Part shown: one piece after another, positions 56,501 to 64,000 of the stretch | Layout: each line of letters opens with the position of its first letter | Numbering within the stretch: the first letter of the stretch is position 1 | Assembly (NCBI GenBank): GCA_022984795.1 | Contig: JALIHJ010000068.1 | Location: forward strand, 26,733-90,732 | DNA length: 64,000 nucleotides | Reading direction: 5' to 3' | From: Fabrea salina | Taxonomy: Eukaryota; Ciliophora; Heterotrichea; Heterotrichida; Fabreidae | Program-made: the position numbers and the translations under genes | Notes under the pieces: model-generated | The model's input: the letters and a program-made list of their open reading frames with translations, nothing else | Database searches by the model: none | What the model was told of the DNA's origin: nothing

Positions 56501-57461
56501 CTAAGTTACTGCAAGAATCACAGTTGGCGGAACATTGGAGGCACTGATTTCCATCTCTTACACAGCCCATAGAACAAGAACCATCACAGCTTTGGCAGTT
56601 ACTTCCGTCCCAGTACTGATCATGGCTGCAGTCCCATAAACAGCCTGCAGCAAAAGAGTCATTACACACATCATCATTTCCGATTGAGGTTGTGTTGACT
56701 TCCTGGAGGATCCGGATCTTGTAAATAATCGCTTGACACTCAAACCCTCCTATCTGAATGTGATCTCCTGTTGGGTGTCTGAAGATTTTATCGACACCGC
56801 CGGTACTTGCATCCCCAGCTCCGTTAACATACCTCTTCAAGACAGTTCCAGAGCTACTTGAGAATTCGCAAGTGAAAGCAGCATAGTACCATTGATTTAC
56901 ATTGAAAGTAAAGGTCAACTTTTCATAAATTTCATTCCCAGCAGTGTCTTCTAGTTTCAAAGTCATTCCATTGTTTTCATCAGTCCCTCCAGTGTCAATC
57001 GTCAGGTAGTCTCCTTTCTTCAAAAGAACTCCAAAGTTCTCTGTTCTAAACCACAGAGTAATTGTAAAGGTATAGTGCAAGTTAACTTCATTCTTAGACC
57101 TGATGAACCGATTGGAGTCTACGTAGGTTCCTCTTTGTTTCATTGGAAGCGGGTCATCACTTTCTCCGTTGTTAAAAGGAAAGTAGGTATTTGCATCAAA
57201 ACCAGCTTGGAATTCACTGAACTCAAAACTCGAAAAGGTCTCTTCTAAAACAACTCCACTGGTAAAGGTGCATGGAGACCCAAACCCATAAGGACAGTGC
57301 TTCAGGCATATGCTATTTACTTGAATTCCAGAGCTGCACTGTCCACTCTGGCACTCCCAAGGTTGGGTTTGGCAGTTAGAGCACTGGTTGTCACAAAGAT
57401 TGTTGGGGGCACCTCCGAAAACTCCTTTGAAAACTAACAGAATCACAAAAGCCTTTACCAT
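53559..57461 (-). CDS. Modular surface receptor with two LamG-like domains, GFR cysteines, two beta repeats, multi-pass C-terminus
   Basis: 1300 residues in one frame with a signal peptide (MVKAFVILLVFKGVFG). LamG-like domains lie at about 70-265 and 360-585, each with a KxRGxYxD/F strand (PMKQRGTYVDS, STKERGYYFDG). GFR-type Cys repeats are at about 270-350 and 590-700. Two tandem beta domains of about 90 residues follow (LSFSEDLKASLREDDFEV and LEFSEDLKASLNKNKLKL), then the shared helix-rich module (about 900-1260). Segments 54640-57461 are repeated at 58898-61699. It lies just downstream of a GTPase gene on the same strand. A surface role is inferred. Confidence 0.85.
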   Translation of the reverse strand: MVKAFVILLVFKGVFGGAPNNLCDNQCSNCQTQPWECQSGQCSSGIQVNSICLKHCPYGFGSPCTFTSGVVLEETFSSFEFSEFQAGFDANTYFPFNNGESDDPLPMKQRGTYVDSNRFIRSKNEVNLHYTFTITLWFRTENFGVLLKKGDYLTIDTGGTDENNGMTLKLEDTAGNEIYEKLTFTFNVNQWYYAAFTCEFSSSSGTVLKRYVNGAGDASTGGVDKIFRHPTGDHIQIGGFECQAIIYKIRILQEVNTTSIGNDDVCNDSFAAGCLWDCSHDQYWDGSNCQSCDGSCSMGCVRDGNQCLQCSANCDSCSNLGVDSCTACSEGYYLTQGMCIPFCPTGFTENSGICDPSDIFVFHLSLDNVILDIVNDQKNSIPVLTGKDNNFYPNYDPTDPISTKERGYYFDGDSSYMQLPPHANDAEKEFTIAPKFTMVAWVMPKSFGGHIFSREDSGTWVKFGLFISSSQEFQGMIGISSSAEHITQTDSLTTNWSFLVFRSYVESSSYKVSVSVNGNAPAVKDFGNEFYQDITSGYTCLIGAAYSSSGAKELFFHGFLWEFRIYNTDYDPSSLLQSSGCSGGCSYCPSNNSDQCLATCSINEYWDEENSSCGTCHQNCQETGCVRNDSSCNLCYDQQCKTCEDFSSCQSCIENASPSSDCQCNTDYSWNSATEACEYDPDLTFEANLTTQADNSLQLSFSEDLKASLREDDFEVMLQNETIEYSYSLEELSLSSYRINLTFKSFVSEGEVVQLKFTSSILSNLNHTLSSSTLEAELNKFQPSVQEPEGPEEPVNFYGNLTTEDNNSLSLEFSEDLKASLNKNKLKLELHNKTIDYTYSLKELSFSSYRITLNFKSFVSEGEVIQVEFTTQILSTLNHTLANNTFEAKLQEYDLAGVQTKEAKEQAQTLTAAAGTATALFSLVNPNPSTLWNLMNTLEVVSYITLSNNPLTPRTKGLLEGINLLESFRVYLDYALEVITGSDSTDYSSKFSSSLFMVTAATNLAILVVLLAAWPFIWLVSKTFTCGEERLQKWLKEYKYNVFIRYWIQCYLDLTIACLIQLSDFPEANTLEIASYASAGLVLCFIVVTPVSLWLFCRKKADEIETSTEDSDFYATWGALFYEFDRGNKPKAPYTYFLFVAVRLLLAGSLTLLGSYPIIQAGANTAIILAYGLFTCTVRPNLEKTKQLLASITEAAVCLVFFAVMYFLNSEWEDSFYKVENLILYLVLGVIVIQSATAILEFGYRVYSFFKERKSARVVTLQETKVVNRTQGGNIATEEQSPGIDQGNPLEFFRGRKIIS

Positions 57462-58897
57462 TTATTCACCTTAAACTGATCTAAAGATTGAATTCTATTT
57501 ATCATTTGTAGGGTGTACAAAAGGAATCATTTCAATTGTACACTCTTCTTAGGTATGCTGGGGAGTTGAATAATACAATTTCCAACTTCTGATCGAAAAT
57601 ACCCCAACCTTCATTATTAGAGTGAATATCCAGGCAAGTAAAGACGATTTCTCTGCATACAAGATCTCCTAAGTCTATACTAAGTCTGAATTTACTTAGC
57701 TTGCTTCTTAATTAAAAGGTTTTCAAGGTCAAGTGGTGAAAAGGTGTGCTTGAATTCATCGTCAATTTCAAAAACTACACTTGAGGCTTTTGAGTTCTTG
57801 ATAGAGCTTAAGAGGTTCATAATCTCCCATTCCAGGTCACTTTCTTCTCTTCTGAGTTTAAGACTGACTGTAAGGTACTTTTCTGAGCTCATTCCAAGAC
57901 CTACTGCAGCTCCTATGCTTCCAGTAACTACTCCACACCCAACCAAGCCCCTTCCAATGAATCCTCCTCCTAAAGCCAAAGTCACCACAGAAAGAGCACA
58001 CCCTGCCCAAGTCTTTACTTTAGCTGTGTGAAGCTTCTTAGAAAAAACCTCTAAAAACTTTTCTTTCTTTTTATTTATTGTTTTTTTGATCTTGTTTTTG
58101 AGTTCTTCTGGCAACCTAGAGTTTCCAACTATTCTGTTGAGCTTTTCTTCAAAAGAGCTTTTTCGAGTTCTCAATTCTTCACTGAACTTGCCAAACCAAG
58201 TTCCTAGTACTCTGCATAAGCTTAGTTTGAAGTAGTAATACTGAATGTCTGCTTTCATATAGTAAAGTTTGAATAAAAAGGCTTTTCGAAGGTACTCTCC
58301 TTTGATCCTTTCAAAAGGTCCACTTAGGACTTCACAGACAGGAGTTTTAACTGAGTTGTGGATTTCTTCAAGTTGCTGCTCGAACTCATTGCTCAGTGGG
58401 TTACTGAGTAAGAGTTCCTTTGCTTTGGATTCAAGTTCTTGTTTCTTTTGGTCTATTTGGGATTTAGTTGCTTGGAGTTTTCCTAGAATGTTGGCATTAG
58501 CACAGTTTATGGAGTGTTCAAGTCTTTTGGCTACTTCACACTTGGGGCTGTTTCTTATGATCTCAGTAATTCTTCGGAGTTCTCTGCAGCGACCGTCTTT
58601 ATTAAACTCAATAAACTCAACATGTGCGTTGCACTCATCCTTGAACCTTCTTCTAGTCCACTCCTTGTCTATTGACTTCAGAGTTTGTATGCCTTGGTTC
58701 CATTGCTTTTCTAGCTTTTGAGTGAAGTTTTGTTTTAGCTTGCTAAGTTCAGCTTGTTTTGAGTGATTCTTTACTACAACTACAATGTTGCTTTTGTGGG
58801 TTCTTTCTTTGAGCAACTCGTTGAATAACACAGGCATTATGGAGTCTTCAAAGTTGTTTGAGTGGGATTCTGCAATGATTAAAATTGTGTCGGAAAA
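54639..58897. repeat. Tandem duplication, proximal unit (about 4.26 kb)
   Basis: This block covers the 5' three-quarters of the receptor gene and most of the GTPase gene. It is followed head-to-tail by a second copy at 58898-63112. The proximal unit has clean frames. Confidence 0.85.
57692..58897 (-). pseudogene. Large GTPase (GBP/atlastin-like), truncated of its G1-G3 motifs
   Basis: The frame is open from the duplication junction (58897) to 57692, with a Met at 58837 from which 381 residues can be read. It begins in the middle of the G domain (SDTILIIAESHSNNFEDSIM) and lacks the P-loop and DxxG motifs, which are found only in the distal copy. A long helical region follows (FEEKLNRIVGNSRLPEELKN), then a Gly-rich hydrophobic segment (VVTLALGGGFIGRGLVGCGV) that could insert into membrane, and a short C-terminal domain. 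Without G1 and G3 it cannot bind GTP normally. If the duplication is an assembly artefact, this is simply the body of the real gene. Confidence 0.6.
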
Positions 58898-61699
58898 GAG
58901 ATACTACCTCGAGGGTGTTCATTAGGTTCCACAGAGTTGATGGGTTGGGGGCTGACTAAACTGAACAAAGCTGTGGCTGTTCCTGCTGCTGCAGTTAGCG
59001 TTTGGGCTTGCTCTTGGCTTCTTTTAGTTTGGACTCCAGCTAAGTCATACTCTTGCAAGCTAGTTTCAAAGGTGTTGTTAGCTAGAGTGTGGTTGAGTGC
59101 TTTAGATCTGAGTAGTGAATTCCACCTGAATCACTTCTCCCTCTGAAACAAATGACTTGAAGTTTAAAGTGATTCTTGTAGCTGCTGAAACCAAGTTCTT
59201 TTAAAGAGTATGTAGTCAATGGTTTTGTTATGGTGCCCTCAGCTTGAGCTTGTTTTTGTTTAAGGATGCTTTTGTCTTCTGAAAATTCAAGACTTAAGAG
59301 TCGTTGGTTTCTCAGTTGTTGTTACCATAAAAGTTTACTGGTTCTTCTGGTCCTCTGGCTCTTGGAACACTTGGCTTGAAACTCTTTTGTTCAGCTCAGC
59401 TTCAAGTGTGCTACTGCTCAAAGCATGGTTCAAGTTACTTAGAATGCTGGAAGTGGAACTTAGTTGAACCACTTCTCCCTCCAGAACAAATGACTTGGAA
59501 GGTTAGGTTGATCCTGTAGCTGCTGAGACTAAGTTCTTCCAGAGTAACTGTACTCAATAGTTTCATTCTGCAGCATCACTTCAAAGTCATCTTCTCTATG
59601 GACGCTTTAGGTCCCTCTGAGAAGCACAGTGAGTTGTCTGCTTGAGTTGTGAGATTAGCTTCTGAAAGTTAAGTCTGGTCATACTCACAAGCCTCTGTTG
59701 CTGAATTCAAGAGTAGTCTGTATTGCACTGGCAGTCGGAAGAAGGAGAGGCATTCTCAATACAAGACTGGCAACTAGAAAAGTCTTCGCAAGTTTTGCAC
59801 TGCTGGTCATAACAAAGGTTGCACGAGGAGTCGTTTCTCACACAGCCAGCTTGGCAGTTCTGATGGCAGGTCCCACACGAACTGTTTTCTTCGTCCCAGT
59901 ACTCGTTTATGCTGCAAGTAGCAAGGCATTGATCCGAATTGTTACTTGGGCAGCTACAGCCTCCCGAGCAACCAGAAGATTGTAGTAAGCTAGAAGGATC
60001 ATAGTCAGTGTTGTAGATCCTGAACTCCCACAAAAGCCATGGAAAAAACAACCCTTTGCACCAGAACTTGAGTATGCAGCTCCCAATCAAGCAAGTGTAG
60101 CCACTAGTACATCCCGTAGAATTCATTTCCAAAGTCTTTAACAGCTGGGGCATTCCCGTTGACTGAAACAGACTTTGTAGCTAGAAGACTCTACATAAGA
60201 CCTCGAAGACTAAAAATGAACAGTCAAAGAATCAGTCTGCGTAATATGCTCCGCAGAACTTGAAATCCCAATCATTCCTTGGAATTCTTGACTTGAACTT
60301 ATAAAAAGTCCAAATTTAACCCAAGTGCCAGAATCTTCTCTGGAAATATATGTCCCCCGAAAGATTCTTAGGCATAACCCAAGCTACCATTGTGAACTTA
60401 GGAGCTATAGTGAACTCCTTCTCTGCGTCGTTAGCATGAGGAGGCAGTTGCATGTAGCTAGAGTCTCCATCGAAGTAATACCCTCTTTCTTTGGTGGAAA
60501 TGGGATCAGTTGGGTCGTAGTTTGGGTAGAAGTTGTTGTCTTTGCCTGTAAGCACTGGGATGGAGTTCTTTTGGTCGTTTACAATATCAAGGATCACATT
60601 GTCTAGGCTCAGGTGGAAGACAAAGATGTCAGAAGGATCGCAGATTCCTGAGTTCTCAGTGAATCCAGTGGGGCCAAAAGGAATGCACATGCCTTGAGTG
60701 AGGTAGTAACCTTCTGAACAAGCTGTGCAACTGTCTACTCCTAAGTTACTGCAAGAATCACAGTTGGCGGAACATTGGAGGCACTGATTTCCATCTCTTA
60801 CACAGCCCATAGAACAAGAACCATCACAGCTTTGGCAGTTACTTCCGTCCCAGTACTGATCATGGCTGCAGTCCCATAAACAGCCTGCAGCAAAAGAGTC
60901 ATTACACACATCATCATTTCCGATTGAGGTTGTGTTGACTTCCTGGAGGATCCGGATCTTGTAAATAATCGCTTGACACTCAAACCTCCTATCTGAATGT
61001 GATCTCCTGTTGGGTGTCTGAAGATTTTATCGACACCGCCGGTACTTTCATCCCAGCTCCGTTAACATACCTCTTCAAGACAGTTCCAGAGCTACTTGAG
61101 AATTCGCAAGTGAAAGCAGCATAGTACCATTGATTTACATTGAAAGTAAAGGTCAACTTTTCATAAATTTCATTCCCAGCAGTGTCTTCTAGTTTCAAAG
61201 TCATTCCATTGTTTTCATCAGTCCCTCCAGTGTCAATCGTCAGGTAGTCTCCTTTCTTCAAAAGAACTCCAAAGTTCTCTGTTCTAAACCACAGAGTAAT
61301 TGTAAAGGTATAGTGCAAGTTAACTTCATTCTTAGACCTGATGAACCGATTGGAGTCTACGTAGGTTCCTCTTTGTTTCATTGGAAGCGGGTCATCACTT
61401 TCTCCGTTGTTAAAAGGAAAGTAGGTACTTGCATCAAAACCAGCTTGGAATTCACTGAACTCAAAACTCGAAAAGGTCTCTTCTAAAACAACTCCACTGG
61501 TAAAGGTGCATGGAGACCCAAACCCATAAGGACAGTGCTTCAGGCATATGCTATTTACTTGAATTCCAGAGCTGCACTGTCCACTCTGGCACTCCCAAGG
61601 TTGGGTTTGGCAGTTAGAGCACTGGTTGTCACAAAGATTGTTGGGGGCACCTCCGAAAACTCCTTTGAAAACTAACAGAATCACAAAAGCCTTTACCAT
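58898..61699 (-). pseudogene. Distal receptor copy, 3'-truncated and frameshifted
   Basis: It starts with the same signal peptide and first LamG domain as the 53.6-kb gene. It stays in frame to about 60,990, breaks, resumes at 60,909-60,316 and 60,153-59,707, and is then fragmented down to the junction. The multi-pass C-terminal module is missing because the duplication boundary cuts it at about the residue equivalent to 54,640. At least six frame breaks are present. It would not encode a membrane-anchored protein as written. Confidence 0.8.
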
Positions 61700-63112
61700 T
61701 TATTCACCTTAAACTGATCTAAAGATTGAATTCTATTTATCATTTGTAGGGTGTACAAAAGGAATCATTTCAATTGTACACTCTTTCTTAGGTATGCTGG
61801 GAGTTGAATAATACAATTTCCAACTTCTGATCGAAAATACCCCAACCTTCATTATTAGAGTGAATATCCAGGCAAAGACGATTTCTGCATACAAGATCTC
61901 CCTAAGTCTATACTAAGTCTGAATTTACTTAGCTTGCTTCTTAATTAAAGGTTTTCAAGGTCAAGTGGTGAAAAGGTGTGCTTGAATTCATCGTCAATTT
62001 CAAAACTACACTTCGAGGCTTTTGAGTTCTGATAGAGCTTAAGAGGTTCATAATCTCCCATTCCAGGTCACTTTCTCTCTTCTGAGTTTAAGACTGACTG
62101 TAAGGTACTTTTCTGAGCTCATTCCAAGACCTACTGCAGCTCCTATGCTTCCAGTAACTACTCCACACACAACCAAGCCCCTTCCAATGAATCCTCCCAA
62201 AGCCAAAGTCACCACAGAAAGAGCACACCCTGCCCAAGTCTTTACTTTAGCTGTGTGAAGCTTCTTAGAAAAAACCTCTAAAAACTTTTCTTTCTTTTTA
62301 TTTATTGTTTTTTTGATCTTGTTTTTGAGTTCTTCTGGCAACCTAGAGTTTCCAACTATTCTGTTGAGCTTTTCTTCAAAAGAACTTTTTCGAGTTCTCA
62401 ATTCTTCACTGAACTTGCCAAACCAAGTTCCTAGTACTCTGCATAAGCTTAGTTTGAAGTAGTAATACTGAATGTCTGCTTTCATATAGTAAAGTTTGAA
62501 TAAAAAGGCTTTTCGAAGGTACTCTCCTTTGATCCTTTCAAAAGGTCCACTAGGACTTCAGACAGGAGTTTTAACTGAGTTGTGGATTTCTTCGTTGCTG
62601 CTCGAACTCATTGCTCAGTGGGTTACTGGTAAGAGTTCCTTTGCTTTGGATTCAAGTTCTTGTTTCTTTTGGTCTATTTGGGATTTAGTTGCTTGGAGTT
62701 TTCCTAGAACGTTGGCATTAGCACAGTTTATGGAGTGTTCAAGTCTTTTGGCTACTTCACACTTGGGGCTGTTTCTTATGATCTCAGTAATTCTTCGGAG
62801 TTCTCTGCAGCTACCGTCTTTATTGAACTCAACAAACTCAACATGTGCGCTGCACTCATCCTTGAACCTTCTTCTAGTCCACTCCTTGTCTATTGACTTC
62901 AGAGTTTGTATGCCTTGGTTCCATTGCTTTTCTAGCTTTTGAGTGAAGTTTTGTTTTAGCTTGCTGTTCAGCTTGTTTTGAGGATTCTTTACTACAACTA
63001 CAATGTTGCTTTTGTGGGTTCTTTCTTTGAGCAACTCGTTGGAATAACACAGGCATTATGGAGTCTTCAAAGTTGTTTGGAGGGATTCTGCAATGATTAA
63101 AATTGTGTCGGA
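58898..63112. repeat. Tandem duplication, distal unit (about 4.2 kb), indel-rich
   Basis: Same order as 54639-58897 with few substitutions but dozens of 1-5 base insertions and deletions, many in homopolymers (for example AATTAAAAGG versus AATTAAAGG). The junction at about 58897/58898 reads GGAAAAGAGATACTACC, joining GTPase and receptor sequence. Confidence 0.85.
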
Positions 63113-63393
63113 AAAGAAAGAAGTAAAGGCTGCTAACTCTGTAGTTTCAGAGACTCCTTGGTGGTCTAGGTATACTTGGTTGCCTGTTTTAAAGATGTAT
63201 ATTCCTTTAGTGGTGTTTTTTGAATTAGTAAAAACATTTTGTCCCAAAAGGTTGTTCATGGGTGAGTTGACTTGCCGGATGCTCCAAGCACAGAGACAAC
63301 TGATACCTTTGCTCCTGTAGGAATTAGGGATTTTCCTCGATCTAGTACTCTGAACTCATCCTCTAATTCAACTAGTTTCTTGAGTTCGATCAT
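61925..63393 (-). pseudogene. Large GTPase (GBP/atlastin-like), full length but frameshifted
   Basis: From an ATG at 63393 (MIELKKLVELEDEF) the frame gives the P-loop GASGKST, then loses frame by one base just after it. It continues in another frame with MNNLLGQNVFTNSKNTTKGI and the G3-like DHQG (YLDHQGVSE). Further breaks follow at about 63,090, 62,610-62,490 and 62,050. The rest matches the proximal copy. The motif order P-loop, MNxLLG, TKGI, DxxG is that of GBP/atlastin/RHD3-type dynamin-superfamily GTPases. The clustered small indels look more like uncorrected sequence than old decay, so the true gene may be intact. Confidence 0.65.
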
Positions 63394-63479
63394 TTTAGTT
63401 GTCTATGGAGAAATTATTGCAGGCGTTTCAACTGACTTACCAAGTATTTTGACTGTTTATGAATTACTCTAGAGATCCG

Positions 63480-63561
63480 TTTTCTGAAGCAAAAGAAAAG
63501 AATTTAGTGATCATATTGAAAGTTACGAAGTTAAGCAGGCTTTAATAAGGGCTCTCAGAGG
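63480..63561 (+). other. 5S-rRNA-like motif next to the telomere
   Basis: CGAAGTTAAGCA at 63526-63537 equals the conserved core (internal promoter region) of eukaryotic 5S rRNA. The flanks GATCATATTGAA and GGCTTTAATAAGGGC show weaker likeness to the 5S sequence at matching distances. The 5' third and the 3' end do not match, and the telomere begins about 25 bases later. At best this is a truncated or diverged 5S relic; a chance match is possible. Confidence 0.25.
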
Positions 63562-63562
63562 T

Positions 63563-64000
63563 TGTTAGGTGTTAGGGTGTTAGGGTGTTAGGGTGTTAGG
63601 TGTTAGGGTGTTAGGGTGTTAGGGTGTTAGGGTGTTAGGGTGTTAGGGTGTTAGGGTGTTAGGGTGTTAGGGTGTTAGGTGTTAGGGTGTTAGGGTGTTA
63701 GTGTTAGGTGTTAGGGTGTTAGGGTGTTAGGTGTTAGGTGTTAGGTGTTAGTGCTTAGGTGTTAGGGGTGTTAGTGTTAGTGTTAGGGTGTTAGGGTGTT
63801 AGGGTGTTAGGGTGTTAGGGTGTTAGGTGTTAGGGTGTTAGGGTGTTAGTGTAGGGTGTTAGGGTGTTAGGTGTTAGGGTGTTAGGGGTGTTAGGGTGTT
63901 AGGTGTTAGGGTAAGTTAGGGTGTTAGGGTGTTAGGTGTTAGGTGTTAGGGTGTTAGGGTGTTAGGGTGTTAGGGTGTTAGGTGTAGGGTGTTAGGGGTG
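63563..64000 (+). repeat. Telomere (TGTTAGGG)n
   Basis: About 438 bp of G-rich 8-base repeats run toward the right edge in the orientation expected for a right chromosome end. Many units are 7 bases (TGTTAGG) or otherwise shortened (TAAGTTAGGG, TGTAGGG). The complement CCCTAACA is the repeat reported for Stentor and Blepharisma. Confidence 0.97.

Noticed and set aside
56112-60606. Repeated + strand frames beginning MSPERLRHN or similar
   Set aside because: They are shadows of the receptor LamG domain, duplicated because the receptor sequence is duplicated.
63563-64000. Regular short repeats resembling a CRISPR array
   Set aside because: There are no unique spacers; the units are contiguous telomere repeats at a chromosome end.
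1-64000. tRNA genes
   Set aside because: I looked for A- and B-box pairs and TTCGA loops in the gaps between genes and found none outside coding sequence; very divergent tRNAs could be missed by eye.
1-64000. Bacterial origin or operon organisation
   Set aside because: Tight spacing resembles bacteria, but SmG, dynein, kinesin, SNARE, B9D2, introns and the telomere show a ciliate nuclear chromosome.

Overview
This window is the right-hand end of a macronuclear chromosome from a ciliate, most likely a heterotrich. It ends in about 440 bp of G-rich TGTTAGGG repeats (the permutation CCCTAACA is reported for Stentor and Blepharisma). Two genes carry 15-nt introns, a hallmark of heterotrichs. Many long genes run without an in-frame TGA, and TAA and TAG (probably also TGA) end genes. 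This argues for the standard code and against Blepharisma, which reads TGA as Trp. The extreme compactness would suit a small-genome heterotrich such as Fabrea, but the species call is inference.

Bases 1 to about 41,100 are a very dense, mostly single-exon core array of about 36 genes on both strands, with spacers often under 20 bp. In order: WNK-like C-terminus, FIG4-like phosphatase, PITH protein, IleRS, EF-hand protein, SmG, CoA-type mitochondrial carrier (spliced), RING/zinc-finger protein, ALG14, an unknown, ubiquilin, DEAH helicase, prefoldin 1, ankyrin protein, RNase K-like membrane protein (spliced, short), an unknown, a secreted two-repeat protein, an EGF-TM protein, a giant Cys-rich receptor, ELOF1, a polytopic membrane protein, dynein intermediate chain, a small membrane protein, a Nudix hydrolase, a jacalin-like protein, B9D2, RPS29, a Qc-SNARE, kinesin-9, a zinc protein, WDR7/rabconnectin-3B, BCKDHA, a Cys-rich secreted protein, PLAC8, a PTP and an F-box/WD40 protein. 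Some divergent pairs have start codons 3 bp apart or overlapping, and some convergent pairs share stop-codon bases. Promoters and 3' ends must therefore lie largely inside neighbouring genes.

From about 41.1 to 63.5 kb the character changes to a subtelomeric accessory region. It holds further members of the modular receptor family first seen at 17.3 kb. These have IPT, PA14, laminin-G-like and GFR-type Cys-rich ectodomains joined to one shared multi-pass C-terminal module. One is intact at 41.1-45.8 kb, one has an internal deletion at 48.2-51.3 kb, one is intact at 53.6-57.5 kb, and one is a truncated, frameshifted copy at 58.9-61.7 kb. Among them lie a 5'-truncated LINE with a 14-bp target-site duplication, diverged direct repeats, gene relics, and two copies of a GBP/atlastin-like large GTPase gene.

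The last 9 kb has a tandem duplication of form A-[BC]-[BC]-D. The distal copy is full of small, mostly homopolymer indels, and the telomere is irregular in the same way. The distal copy may be an unpolished or misassembled read rather than a true decayed duplicate; this is the most important caveat for anyone using the terminal annotation.
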